64,000 nucleotides of DNA from Paludibaculum fermentans_A. GTDB lineage: Bacteria; Acidobacteriota; Terriglobia; Bryobacterales; Bryobacteraceae. Below the pieces are notes generated by a model, which saw only the letters and a list, made by a program, of their open reading frames with translations, was not told where the DNA came from and ran no database searches. Positions 42,494 through 51,535 of the stretch are shown piece by piece (position 1 is the stretch's first letter; each line of letters opens with the position of its first letter). The position numbers were made by a program, and so were the translations under genes. The stretch is taken from NCBI RefSeq assembly GCF_051172195.1, contig NZ_JBPJAQ010000001.1:6262001-6326000 (forward strand), given 5' to 3'.

Positions 42494-44635
42494 ATGCGTC
42501 CGGATTTCACAAAGATTGACTATGCGGCTCCGGCCCCAGAGGCCGCTCCTGCGTCCGCTACGGCCCAGAACTGGATCACGAACGAGCAGATCGCGGTGAA
42601 GCCTTACTACACCGCGGAGGATCTGGCCGGGCTCGAGCATCTCGAGTACGCGGCGGGCCTGCCTCCGTATTTGCGTGGACCCTATTCCACGATGTACGTC
42701 ATGCGACCCTGGACGATCCGGCAGTACGCCGGCTTCTCCACTGCCGAAGAGTCGAATGCCTTCTACCGCCGCAATCTCGCGGCCGGCCAGAAAGGTCTCT
42801 CGGTCGCGTTCGACCTGGCGACGCACCGCGGCTATGACAGCGATCATGAACGGGTGACGGGCGATGTAGGCAAGGCCGGCGTGGCTATCGATTCCGTCGA
42901 GGACATGAAGATCCTCTTCAATCAGATCCCGCTGGACCAGATGTCTGTTTCGATGACCATGAATGGGGCCGTACTGCCCATTATGGCCTTCTACATCGTG
43001 GCCGCCGAAGAGCAGGGCGTGCCCACGCAGAAGCTGAGCGGAACCATTCAGAACGACATTCTGAAAGAGTTCATGGTCCGCAACACGTACATCTATCCGC
43101 CGGCTCCGTCGATGCACATCATTGGCGACATCTTCCGGTATTGTTCCGAACGGATGCCCAAGTTCAACTGCATCTCGATCTCGGGCTACCACATGCAGGA
43201 AGCGGGCGCGACGGCTGACATCGAGCTGGCCTACACGCTGGCCGATGGATTGGAGTACCTGCGGACCGGAATCAAGTCCGGTTTGAATGTGGATGAGTTT
43301 GCGCCGCGCCTGAGCTTCTTCTGGGCTATCGGCATGAACCACTTCATGGAGATTGCCAAGATGCGCGCCGCTCGCGTGCTGTGGGCGAAGATCGTGAAGT
43401 CGTTCAACCCGAAGAACCCGAAGTCGATGGCGCTGCGTACGCACTCGCAGACTTCGGGCTGGTCGTTGACGGCGCAGGATGTGTTCAACAACGTGGTGCG
43501 TACGGCAGTTGAAGCCACTGCCGCCGCGCTGGGCCATACACAGTCGCTGCACACCAACGCGCTGGACGAAGCCATTGCGCTGCCCACTGACTTCTCGGCG
43601 CGTATCGCGAGAAACACCCAGATCTACCTGCAGGAAGAGACCGGCCTGTGCCGGGTGGTGGATCCCTGGGCCGGCAGCTATTACGTCGAGTCTCTCACCA
43701 ACGAGCTGATGCAGAAGGCGTGGCATCTCATCCAGGAAGTGGAAACCCTGGGCGGCATGACCAAGGCCATCGAAACCGGCCTGCCGAAGATGCGCATCGA
43801 AGAGGCGGCGGCCCGCCGCCAGGCGCGTATCGACTCCGGTAAGGAAACGATCGTCGGCATCAATAAGTACCGGCTGGAGCAGGAAGAACAGCTCGACGTG
43901 CTGATGGTCGACAACCAGGCTGTCCGCGAGAGCCAGGTCCGGCGACTGAACGAGGTAAAGGCTACGCGCGACTCTGCCGCTGTCCAGGCCGCACTCGACG
44001 CTCTCACCAAGTGCGCCGAGACGGGTGAAGGCAACGTGCTGGAACTCGCCGTCACGGCCGCTCGCCTGCGGGCGACGCTGGGCGAGATCTCGATGGCGCT
44101 GGAGAAAGTGCACGGCCGCTACCAGGCGGTAAACCGCACCATCTCCGGAGTCTATTCGAGCGAGAGTCAGAGCGATCCTGAGTTCCAGAAGGCGAGCAAA
44201 GCCGCTGAGGAATTCTCCCGGCTGGAAGGCCGGCGGCCGCGGCTGCTGGTCGCCAAAATGGGCCAGGACGGGCATGACCGCGGCGCCAAAGTGGTGGCCA
44301 CGGCCTTTGCTGACCTCGGCTTTGATGTCGACGTCGGTCCGCTCTTCGCCACGCCCAAGGAAGTGGCGCGCATGGCGGTCGAGAACGACGTCCATGCAGT
44401 CGGTGTCAGCTCCCTGGCCGGCGGCCACAAGTCGCTGGTTCCAGAGTTGGTGGCCGAACTGAAGCGGTTGGGCCGTCAGGACATCGTGGTATTTGTGGGT
44501 GGCGTGATTCCTCCCCAGGACTACGACGAGCTCAAGGCGGCTGGTGCGATCGATGTGTTTGGACCAGGTTCGGTGATTCCTGTCTGCGCGCAGAAGGTGC
44601 TGGCGGCATTGATGGAGATGCCGAGTGCCGCCTGA
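42494..44635 (+). CDS. mutB: Methylmalonyl-CoA mutase large (alpha) subunit
   Basis: The protein has 713 residues, standard for the catalytic subunit. The barrel carries PYSTMYVMRPWTIRQYAGFS and SVSMTMNGAVLPIMAFY. The B12 domain has GQDGHDRGAKVV with Asp592, His594 and Gly597 forming the DxHxxG base-off cobalamin motif. It converts succinyl-CoA to (R)-methylmalonyl-CoA by a radical mechanism that uses adenosylcobalamin. Its last 11 nt overlap the MeaB gene. Confidence 0.96.
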   Translation: MRPDFTKIDYAAPAPEAAPASATAQNWITNEQIAVKPYYTAEDLAGLEHLEYAAGLPPYLRGPYSTMYVMRPWTIRQYAGFSTAEESNAFYRRNLAAGQKGLSVAFDLATHRGYDSDHERVTGDVGKAGVAIDSVEDMKILFNQIPLDQMSVSMTMNGAVLPIMAFYIVAAEEQGVPTQKLSGTIQNDILKEFMVRNTYIYPPAPSMHIIGDIFRYCSERMPKFNCISISGYHMQEAGATADIELAYTLADGLEYLRTGIKSGLNVDEFAPRLSFFWAIGMNHFMEIAKMRAARVLWAKIVKSFNPKNPKSMALRTHSQTSGWSLTAQDVFNNVVRTAVEATAAALGHTQSLHTNALDEAIALPTDFSARIARNTQIYLQEETGLCRVVDPWAGSYYVESLTNELMQKAWHLIQEVETLGGMTKAIETGLPKMRIEEAAARRQARIDSGKETIVGINKYRLEQEEQLDVLMVDNQAVRESQVRRLNEVKATRDSAAVQAALDALTKCAETGEGNVLELAVTAARLRATLGEISMALEKVHGRYQAVNRTISGVYSSESQSDPEFQKASKAAEEFSRLEGRRPRLLVAKMGQDGHDRGAKVVATAFADLGFDVDVGPLFATPKEVARMAVENDVHAVGVSSLAGGHKSLVPELVAELKRLGRQDIVVFVGGVIPPQDYDELKAAGAIDVFGPGSVIPVCAQKVLAALMEMPSAA

Positions 44636-45677
44636 TCCCACGCCAGGCGCAACATCCAGCGGCGGGCGGCCTCGACGGGGCCGCCTGTCCGCTGAAGCAT
44701 ATGTGGACGGTGTGCTGCGCGGCGATCGAGTCGTGCTGGCCCGTGCCATCACCGTCATAGAAAGCGAGCTCCCCTCCGACGGCGATCTCTCTGATCGAAT
44801 TCTGGAAGGCGTGCTTCCGCGTTCCGGCGGCTCGCGGCGCATCGGGATCACCGGAGTGCCAGGGGCAGGGAAGTCCACTTTCATCGATACCCTGGGCCTG
44901 CATCTTGTCCGTGAACACGGCGAGAAGGTAGCAGTTCTCAGTATCGATCCCTCCAGCCCGATCTCCGGCGGCAGCATTCTCGGTGACAAGACCCGCATGG
45001 AACGGTTGTCGATGGAGGAGGACGCCTTCATCCGCCCCTCTCCGTCGAAGTGCCATCTTGGCGGCGTGGCCCGCCGCACCCGTGAGACGATTCTGCTGTG
45101 TGAGGCCGCCGGCTTCCGGAACGTCATTGTCGAGACGGTAGGAGTCGGGCAAAGTGAGACGGCCGTCCGGTCGATGACGGATTATTTCCTGCTGCTGATG
45201 ATCTCCGGCGCGGGTGATGAGCTGCAGGGCATTAAGCGCGGCATTATCGAGATGATCGATGGCATGGTCATCAACAAGGCGGATGGAGACAATAAGCCCC
45301 GAGCCGAACGCGCCCGCGTGGAGTATTCAAATGCTCTCCACCTGTTCCCGATGAGCCCGGATGGCTGGTCGCCGAAGGTTTTGACGTGCTCGTCGCTGAC
45401 AGGCGAAGGCGTGCCGGAGGTCTGGGAATCGGTGCTGGAGCATCGTGCGCAGATGAAGGCCAACGGGCATTTCCACGACCGCCGCCGCCGCCAGGCCCTC
45501 AACTGGATGCAGGAGTTGATCAGCCTTGGCCTGGAGGCCCAGTTCAAACAGGATCCACAGGTGAGTGCCCGCCTGCCGCTGATGACGGAGGAAGTCCGTC
45601 GAGGGCACATCAGTTCATTCAGCGCCGCCCGCGAGCTGCTGGCGCTTTTTCATCCGGCCCGCGAGGGCTCCGAATAG
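44625..45677 (+). CDS. meaB: MeaB/ArgK-type GTPase chaperone of methylmalonyl-CoA mutase
   Basis: The protein has 350 residues with a GTG start inside the mutB 3' end. The Walker A motif is GITGVPGAGKSTFID, with SIDPSSPISGGSILGDKTRM and IVETVGVGQSE following, all diagnostic of the MeaB family of G3E GTPases. It loads and protects adenosylcobalamin in the mutase. The overlap with mutB suggests translational coupling to its client. Older databases may call it an arginine/ornithine transport kinase, which the context does not support. Confidence 0.95.
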   Translation: MPPDPTPGATSSGGRPRRGRLSAEAYVDGVLRGDRVVLARAITVIESELPSDGDLSDRILEGVLPRSGGSRRIGITGVPGAGKSTFIDTLGLHLVREHGEKVAVLSIDPSSPISGGSILGDKTRMERLSMEEDAFIRPSPSKCHLGGVARRTRETILLCEAAGFRNVIVETVGVGQSETAVRSMTDYFLLLMISGAGDELQGIKRGIIEMIDGMVINKADGDNKPRAERARVEYSNALHLFPMSPDGWSPKVLTCSSLTGEGVPEVWESVLEHRAQMKANGHFHDRRRRQALNWMQELISLGLEAQFKQDPQVSARLPLMTEEVRRGHISSFSAARELLALFHPAREGSE

Positions 45678-45692
45678 GAGTTAAGTTTTCGT

Positions 45693-47195
45693 ATGTCACT
45701 ACCGTTCCCCATTCTCACCGCTGAAGAGGCGGCTGAGCTGATTCACCATGGCTCCACCATCGGGTTTAGCGGCTTCACGCCGGCCGGCGCGGCCAAGGCC
45801 ATCCCCTTTGCACTCGCCGAGAAGGCCAAGCGGGAACACGCCGCGGGTCGTGAGTTCAAGGTCGGCGTGTTGACCGGCGCTTCCACGGGCAAGTCGCTTG
45901 ACGGTGCTCTGGCAGAAGCCGAAGCCATCAGCTTCCGTACGCCTTACCAGTCGAACGCGGTGCTGCGCAAGCAGATCAACTCGGGCCAGGTGAAGTTCGT
46001 CGACATGCACCTGTCGCTGTTGCCGCAGATCGTGCGTTACGGGTTCCTGGGGCCGGTGCACTGGGCCGTGGTCGAGGCCTGCGACATCACCCCTGGCGGC
46101 GGCATTGTTCTCTCCACTTCTGTGGGCGCGGCCAACACCTACCTCCGCCTGGCTGACAAGGTCCTGATCGAACTGAACGCGAAGCACCCTGCCACCCTGC
46201 TGGGCATGCACGATATCTTCGAACCGCTGGATCCGCCGGCCCGCCAGGAGATCCCGGTCTACGCGTCATCCGACCGCATCGGCTCGCCCATCTGTGTCGT
46301 CGATCCCAAGAAGATCGCCGGTGTCGTCATGACGAACCTGGCCGATGAGAGCGGCGGGTTTGACGAACCCACTCCCGTAACCGACCAGATCGGACAGAAT
46401 GTAGCCGACTTCCTGGTGGCCGAGATGAAGGCCAACCGAATCCCGGCGCAGTTCCTGCCGCTGCAATCGGGCGTCGGCAACATTGCCAACGCGGTGCTGG
46501 GCGCGCTGGGCCGCAGCAAGGAGATCCCGGCCTTCGAGATGTACACGGAAGTGCTGCAGGACTCCGTTGTGCCCCTGTTGGAGAACGGCCGCTGCACGTT
46601 CGCCTCTACCTGCGCGCTGACCCTGTCGCCCACGGCGATGGACAACGTCACGTCCAACATCGAGTTCTTCAAGAGCCGCATCCTGATGCGTCCGCAGGAG
46701 ATTTCGAACCATCCCGAAATCGTCCGCCGCCTGGGTATCGTGTCGATGAATACCGCTATCGAAGTCGACCTCGGCGGCAACGTGAATTCGACGCACGTCA
46801 TGGGCAAGACGATGATGAACGGCATCGGCGGGTCGGGCGACTTCACGCGCAACGCCTACCTGTCGATCTTCTCGTGCCCGTCTACGGCCAAGGGCGGCAA
46901 GATTTCCGCCATCGTGCCGCTGGCTTCGCACATGGATCACAGCGAGCATTCGGTCCAGGTCATCATCACGGAGCAGGGCGTGGCGGACCTGCGCGGCAAA
47001 GACCCGCGCGAGCGTGCCGAGTTGATCATCAAAAACTGCGCACATCCAGACTATCGCCAGCAATTGCGCGACTACCTCACGTTCACTGCGCCGACCAGTC
47101 ACGAGCCGCTGTCGTTGTCGCTGGGCCTGGCCATGCACCGCCAGTTCACGCGGAGTGGGGACATGCGGAACATCAATTGGGCGGATTACCGATAA
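45693..47195 (+). CDS. Succinate CoA-transferase (acetyl-CoA hydrolase/transferase family)
   Basis: The protein has 500 residues. The N-terminal CoA-binding half has STIGFSGFTPAGAAKAIP, and the C-terminal half has FEMYTEVLQDS with the Glu expected to form the CoA thioester, then GIGGSGDFTRNAYLSIF. In the Wood-Werkman cycle such enzymes move CoA from propionyl-CoA to succinate, releasing propionate. An acetate:succinyl-CoA specificity is also possible. It ends in two consecutive TAA codons and is the last metabolic gene of the cluster. Confidence 0.9.
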   Translation: MSLPFPILTAEEAAELIHHGSTIGFSGFTPAGAAKAIPFALAEKAKREHAAGREFKVGVLTGASTGKSLDGALAEAEAISFRTPYQSNAVLRKQINSGQVKFVDMHLSLLPQIVRYGFLGPVHWAVVEACDITPGGGIVLSTSVGAANTYLRLADKVLIELNAKHPATLLGMHDIFEPLDPPARQEIPVYASSDRIGSPICVVDPKKIAGVVMTNLADESGGFDEPTPVTDQIGQNVADFLVAEMKANRIPAQFLPLQSGVGNIANAVLGALGRSKEIPAFEMYTEVLQDSVVPLLENGRCTFASTCALTLSPTAMDNVTSNIEFFKSRILMRPQEISNHPEIVRRLGIVSMNTAIEVDLGGNVNSTHVMGKTMMNGIGGSGDFTRNAYLSIFSCPSTAKGGKISAIVPLASHMDHSEHSVQVIITEQGVADLRGKDPRERAELIIKNCAHPDYRQQLRDYLTFTAPTSHEPLSLSLGLAMHRQFTRSGDMRNINWADYR

Positions 47196-47202
47196 TAATC
47201 TG

Positions 47203-48075
47203 ATGAGTCCGAGGAAGCGCGGCAAACCCCAGTTCCATGGGCTTGCCGCGCATTCGTTTTTCGATGGCATGCCGCCGAACCGTCGCGACCGCTCCCTGCG
47301 GGCGCGGCACTGGCGCAGAGTGCTGAGAGCGGTTCGTCGCGCACGCCAGTATTGGCCTGATCTGGCCAGTGCGGTGGACCGGAAGCTGAGGCAGGGTGCG
47401 ACAGTGGAGGCCGGGTTGTGGGATGCAATCACAAGCCCTTCGCTCGGCCATCTCTCACGCGGCACGGCGGCCCGGATCCTGGCCATTGCGAAACCCAGTG
47501 CTGCGGCGGATTGCCTCCTCAATCAGCTTTGGTCCCAGCAGGAAGAGCGGGCGCTTTTCGAAACGGCGCTGGCGATAGAAGAGACGCAGGACGCGCGGGT
47601 CATCCGGCCGCTGCTCGCCGCTTTGCAGGATCGTGAGCCTGGCCGGCAACTTGCGGCGGCCAGAGCCTTGGGCTGGGTGGATCCCAAAGGGAACGCGCGG
47701 GTGGCGAGGGTACTATCCGAGGTGCTTGCGGATACCTCGCGAACCCCGGCGGTTCGAGCCGAGGCCGCGCATTCGCTGGCGTACCAATATTCGAATCGCG
47801 CGATTCCATCCTTGTTGGCTGCGCTCTCGGATCCGGATGGTCTCATTCGATTCTGGTGCGTGGTGAGCTTAGGCTTCATAAAGAACCGGCGATCCTGGCG
47901 GCAGAGCGACTCCAGGGTAGTGCCGGCACTGGAATCGATGCTCAACGACACGGCAGCACCGGACGGCGTGTGGACTTCGGTCGGCAGAGAAGCCCTCTGG
48001 CAGTTGGCGCACCGAAATCCGATCCTCCCGGACTACGTCGAGAGGCTTCGAGTGGAGACAGAGCGCATCCTCTAG
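47203..48075 (+). CDS. HEAT-repeat protein, copy 1
   Basis: The protein is about 290 residues from ATG 47203. After a basic N-terminus (RRDRSLRARHWRRVLRAVRRAR) come paired helices typical of HEAT/PBS-lyase repeats (ARVIRPLLAALQDREPGRQLAAARALGW; AVRAEAAHSLAYQYSNRAIPSLLAAL). It has no signal peptide, so it is probably a cytosolic binding or scaffold protein. It begins 7 bp after the CoA-transferase stop and may belong to that transcript. About half of its residues match the next gene. No enzymatic motif was found. Confidence 0.72.
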   Translation: MSPRKRGKPQFHGLAAHSFFDGMPPNRRDRSLRARHWRRVLRAVRRARQYWPDLASAVDRKLRQGATVEAGLWDAITSPSLGHLSRGTAARILAIAKPSAAADCLLNQLWSQQEERALFETALAIEETQDARVIRPLLAALQDREPGRQLAAARALGWVDPKGNARVARVLSEVLADTSRTPAVRAEAAHSLAYQYSNRAIPSLLAALSDPDGLIRFWCVVSLGFIKNRRSWRQSDSRVVPALESMLNDTAAPDGVWTSVGREALWQLAHRNPILPDYVERLRVETERIL

Positions 48076-48172
48076 ACCAATCTGGCATGACCCAGGAGCG
48101 GCCGTTCCGGCTTTCTCCGGCATTGCCGCATCATTATTGACATGGCTCTTCGCAATTCGTGATCCTCGAGCT

Positions 48173-48997
48173 ATGAGAGATACGAAGCGGCGCAGGATCC
48201 TGAAGGCGCTCCGCCGTGCCAGGCACGACTGGCGCGCTCTCACCTGCGCAATCGAGAAGTCGCTGCGCCAGGGTGGGCCCGTGGAAGCCGCACTCTGCTC
48301 GGCGATCACCAGCGAGTCGTTGGGCCACTTTGCTCGCGGAATGGCGGCGCGAATCCTCTCGATTGGACGACCTGATCTCGCCCTAAACTGTCTCTTCCAT
48401 CAGTTGTGGTCCCAGGATGAGAAACTCGCCCTGTGGTCGACTGGCCTCTCGATTGAGGAATTGCGCGATGCCCGGGCAATCCGGCCGCTGATCCGCGCTC
48501 TTTACGACACCCATCCGCATCGTCAGCACGCCGCCGCTCGTGCCTTGGGCTGGGTTCATCCCGGCAGTACCAGGGCCGGCCGTGTGCTCACCGATATCCT
48601 CGCGGACGGGTCTCAACCGCAACCGGTGCGCGAAGAGGCGGCGGAATCGCTGGCCTACCAGAACTCCAACCGCGCCATCCCCGCGTTGCTGGCCGCCATG
48701 CAGGAGCCGGATGAACGGATCCGGTTCTGGGCGACGTTCGCATTGGGACAGCTCCGCAACAGGCATTCCTGGCGGCAATCCGACCCAAGGGTGGTACCGG
48801 CGCTCGAGGCCAGGCTGGGCGACCATGTGACGCCGGAAGGGCAGTTCAATTCGGTCGCCCAGGAGGCGCTGGAGGCGCTGGCCTACTGGAATCCAAGTGT
48901 ACCCAAATACGTCGAGCGACTCAAAGACGAGACGGAGCGAATTCTCAGCGAGCCAGGCTCGACAGAGAAGCAGCGGGCATGGGCACGAAACCGGTAG
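48173..48997 (+). CDS. HEAT-repeat protein, copy 2
   Basis: The protein is about 274 residues from ATG 48173, which I prefer to the TTG at 48137. It is collinear with the preceding HEAT protein along nearly its whole length: shared blocks include RRAR, SLGH, LLNQLWSQ versus LFHQLWSQ, AAARALGWV, SLAYQ-SNRAIP and NRRSWRQSD versus NRHSWRQSD. This is a tandem duplication that has diverged strongly. A GC-rich 97-bp gap separates the copies. Role unknown; a protein-protein interaction surface is likely. Confidence 0.72.
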   Translation: MRDTKRRRILKALRRARHDWRALTCAIEKSLRQGGPVEAALCSAITSESLGHFARGMAARILSIGRPDLALNCLFHQLWSQDEKLALWSTGLSIEELRDARAIRPLIRALYDTHPHRQHAAARALGWVHPGSTRAGRVLTDILADGSQPQPVREEAAESLAYQNSNRAIPALLAAMQEPDERIRFWATFALGQLRNRHSWRQSDPRVVPALEARLGDHVTPEGQFNSVAQEALEALAYWNPSVPKYVERLKDETERILSEPGSTEKQRAWARNR

Positions 48998-49073
48998 CGG
49001 CAAATTGGATCGGTGCCAGTAACCTTCTCCGCCTGGCCTCGCGATTCCGCTGCGGCCCGCGGCGGGAAGCCGT

Positions 49074-50672
49074 CTATTGGCCGGGCGGACGAGGGGCGGC
49101 TGAACCGAAGCTCCGCACATGCATCTCCTGCATGAATTTCTGCAACGCTGCCCAGCCCTCCGACGACAGACTCCGCCGAGCCTGCTCCAGGCTTTGTCTA
49201 GCCATCTCCACCCCTTGCCGGTTCCATTCGTCCATCGCTTTCCTGTCGATGGGCTTGCGCTGCTCGCGCCACGCCTGCTGCTGCGACTGCAACGACTTCG
49301 TCCACGCCTGCTGCATCCTGTCGAAATCGGCAAAGATCCCGGCCAGTAGCTTCGCATCGTCCTCATTGAGCCGCAGCCCCGGCAGCACGCCCACGCCGGC
49401 CCTATTCTGCGAAGCCTGCCACGCCACATGTTGACCGGCCAGCAGTCGGAATTTCGTCTCATCCGGCACGGGCCGTTCCTCCGGCATCGGGTTCCGGTAG
49501 CGCGCCGGCGGCTGCGCATCCTCCATGCCCGCCAGTTGCAGCACGGGTTGCCGCGCCTGCGCCCACCAGTCCTGCCAGAACCGCACTTGCGCCGCCACCT
49601 CCTCGGGGTCTGCCAGCGGCGAGTGGTTTGGACACTGACCGTTCATCGTGGCCGGATCCCATAGCTTGAGACCCCTGGGCGCTCCGGGATCGCTTCTCAA
49701 CACCATGCATAGCGCCATCACGGTATTCGAGCGAATATCCCGATCCGGATGGCTGAGCATGGCGGCCAGGAAGGGCACAGCTTCCAATTGCCGCGATCCT
49801 GCTAAGAGCGAACTCCCCCGGCTCTCCAGGCTCTGCAGGCGCGTCTCGGATACGATCATCCGCCCCACCGCCTGAAGTGTCGCCGGGTCTTTCTGCACCA
49901 ACTCCTGTCGCAGGTGACTGGCCAGTTCCAGCGCCGCCGGAGTGACGGCCAACGCCGTAAAATCCTTTTCGAATTGGAGCACCGCGCCGGAATCGCCCCT
50001 GCGTATCAGGCCAATCAGGCCGAGGGCCCTCAGGCTGGGCTGGGAGGACGCTGCGAAACGGCGCTGCAACGGCAGTAGCGCGTCGGGCGGCAGCCGGTCC
50101 AGCCAGCGGCACCAGTCCCGGAATTGCACTTGAGCCTGCGACAGCCGGACGCCCTGGGCGTTAGGGCTCGCTTCCAGGTTGAGCTTCGCCCCCTCCGTTT
50201 CCGCCGCCAACTCCAGCGCCGCCCCCACTTCCATGGCGATCCTGACTTCCAGCGTGCTGTCCGGCGCATAGAAGTATTCCGGATTCAGCGCGCCCGCCGG
50301 CACCGGCAGAAACACTCCACCCAGCGCGCCAGGCACAGAAAGGACCATCGGAAGGGGCGCCCATGCATCACCCGTTCGTTTCAGCAGCCACAGCCCACTG
50401 GCTTGCGGCATCGACTGCGAATTCGTCTTGGGCCACATGCCGCGAATGGGAAACGACCAGGAGAACGGGACAGACGTACCTGGCAGCAACGGCCCCGACA
50501 ACGCCCGCCGCACCTGCAATACCGCGGAGGAATGCACCTGCCCGCCACTTTCTGTCAATTGCCCGGATACGATTTCCCCGACCACCACCGCATCCGCCTC
50601 TTTCCACGGCTCAGGCGGCTGCCCAAACAGGTGAAATGTGCAGAGAATTACCAGAATGAGAATAAGGCGCAT
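49074..50672 (-). CDS. Secreted protein with helical repeats and a coiled C-terminus
   Basis: The protein has 532 residues with a signal peptide (MRLILILVILCTFHLFGQP). A beta-rich first third (DAVVVGEIVSGQLTESGGQV) precedes helix pairs that resemble HEAT repeats (PLQRRFAASSQPSLRALGLIGLI; AVPFLAAMLSHPDRDIRSNTVMAL) and a long charged C-terminal helix (WTKSLQSQQQAWREQRKPID). I do not recognise a named family. It is convergent with the HEAT tandem. It may be a periplasmic or outer-membrane-associated scaffold. Confidence 0.6.
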   Translation of the reverse strand: MRLILILVILCTFHLFGQPPEPWKEADAVVVGEIVSGQLTESGGQVHSSAVLQVRRALSGPLLPGTSVPFSWSFPIRGMWPKTNSQSMPQASGLWLLKRTGDAWAPLPMVLSVPGALGGVFLPVPAGALNPEYFYAPDSTLEVRIAMEVGAALELAAETEGAKLNLEASPNAQGVRLSQAQVQFRDWCRWLDRLPPDALLPLQRRFAASSQPSLRALGLIGLIRRGDSGAVLQFEKDFTALAVTPAALELASHLRQELVQKDPATLQAVGRMIVSETRLQSLESRGSSLLAGSRQLEAVPFLAAMLSHPDRDIRSNTVMALCMVLRSDPGAPRGLKLWDPATMNGQCPNHSPLADPEEVAAQVRFWQDWWAQARQPVLQLAGMEDAQPPARYRNPMPEERPVPDETKFRLLAGQHVAWQASQNRAGVGVLPGLRLNEDDAKLLAGIFADFDRMQQAWTKSLQSQQQAWREQRKPIDRKAMDEWNRQGVEMARQSLEQARRSLSSEGWAALQKFMQEMHVRSFGSAAPRPPGQ

Positions 50673-50784
50673 TTTCGTTCTGCCTCATTGAAGCACAAAT
50701 GTCCGGGAAATCAAGCCTCCCACCATGCCACCTGGCCAGCCCGGTTGCGCCGCCACTCGAATCGAATAGCATAAGGAGGACGCT

Positions 50785-51528
50785 ATGAAACCGACACTCC
50801 TCCTGCTGGCCTTTGCCACCGCACTCTCCGCCCAAACCCCTGCCGCCGAGCCCTCGGAACTCTCCAAGCTCAAGACCACCGTTGGACGCCAGGAACGCAT
50901 CCTCAAGGACTGGCCCAACCTCAATCGCTATCGGGCCGAGAACGCCACCGTCGCTGCCCCCGCGACTGGCGAAGAGCGAGTCGTCTTCATGGGCGATTCC
51001 ATCACCGACGGTTGGGGCCGCCGTTACGGCAAATTCTTCCCCGGCAAGCCATACATCAATCGCGGCATCAGCGGCCAGACCACTCCGCAGATGCTGCTAC
51101 GCTTTCGCGCCGATGTCATCGATCTGCATCCGAAAGTGGTCGTGATCCTTGCCGGCACGAACGACATCTCGGCCAACACCGGCCCCATGACCCTGGAGGA
51201 GACCGAAGCCAACCTGATGTCCATGGCGGAACTGGCTCGTGCCAACGGCATCCGCGTCGTTCTCTCCGCATTGCTCCCCACCTGCGACTACATCCGCCCC
51301 CAGACGGAGCGCCGTCCGAACGAGAAGATCCGCGAGTTGAACACCTGGATGCGCGGCTACGCGGCCGGCACCGGCGCTATCTTCCTCGACTACTTCAATC
51401 CGTCCCTGGATGACAAGCAGGTTCTCAAGAAGGAGCTTACCTACGATGGCCTGCACCCGAATGAAGCAGGCTACGAAGTGATGGGACCGCTGGCCCAGAA
51501 GGCCATCGATGCCGCGCTCGCGAAATAG
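50785..51528 (+). CDS. Secreted SGNH/GDSL hydrolase
   Basis: The protein has 247 residues with a Sec leader and a strong AGGAGG before the ATG. The four SGNH blocks are visible: FMGDSITDGWG (Ser nucleophile), NRGISGQTT (Gly), LAGTNDIS (Asn) and YDGLHPNEAGY (Asp-x-x-His). It probably removes acetyl or other acyl groups from plant or microbial polysaccharide. A two-domain esterase follows 7 bp downstream, so they are likely produced together. Confidence 0.9.
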   Translation: MKPTLLLLAFATALSAQTPAAEPSELSKLKTTVGRQERILKDWPNLNRYRAENATVAAPATGEERVVFMGDSITDGWGRRYGKFFPGKPYINRGISGQTTPQMLLRFRADVIDLHPKVVVILAGTNDISANTGPMTLEETEANLMSMAELARANGIRVVLSALLPTCDYIRPQTERRPNEKIRELNTWMRGYAAGTGAIFLDYFNPSLDDKQVLKKELTYDGLHPNEAGYEVMGPLAQKAIDAALAK

Positions 51529-51535
51529 GCTCACC

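Noticed and set aside
41858..45127. Open frame of 1089 codons on the minus strand across the mutase genes
   Set aside because: It runs antisense to mutA, mutB and meaB, whose products have unmistakable motifs. Long antisense frames are expected in GC-rich coding DNA, and its translation is His/Arg/Gly-rich without domains.
35600..49000. dif site at the apparent skew switch
   Set aside because: I looked in the intergenic regions for a 28-bp XerC/XerD-type sequence and saw nothing convincing. A motif search would be needed.
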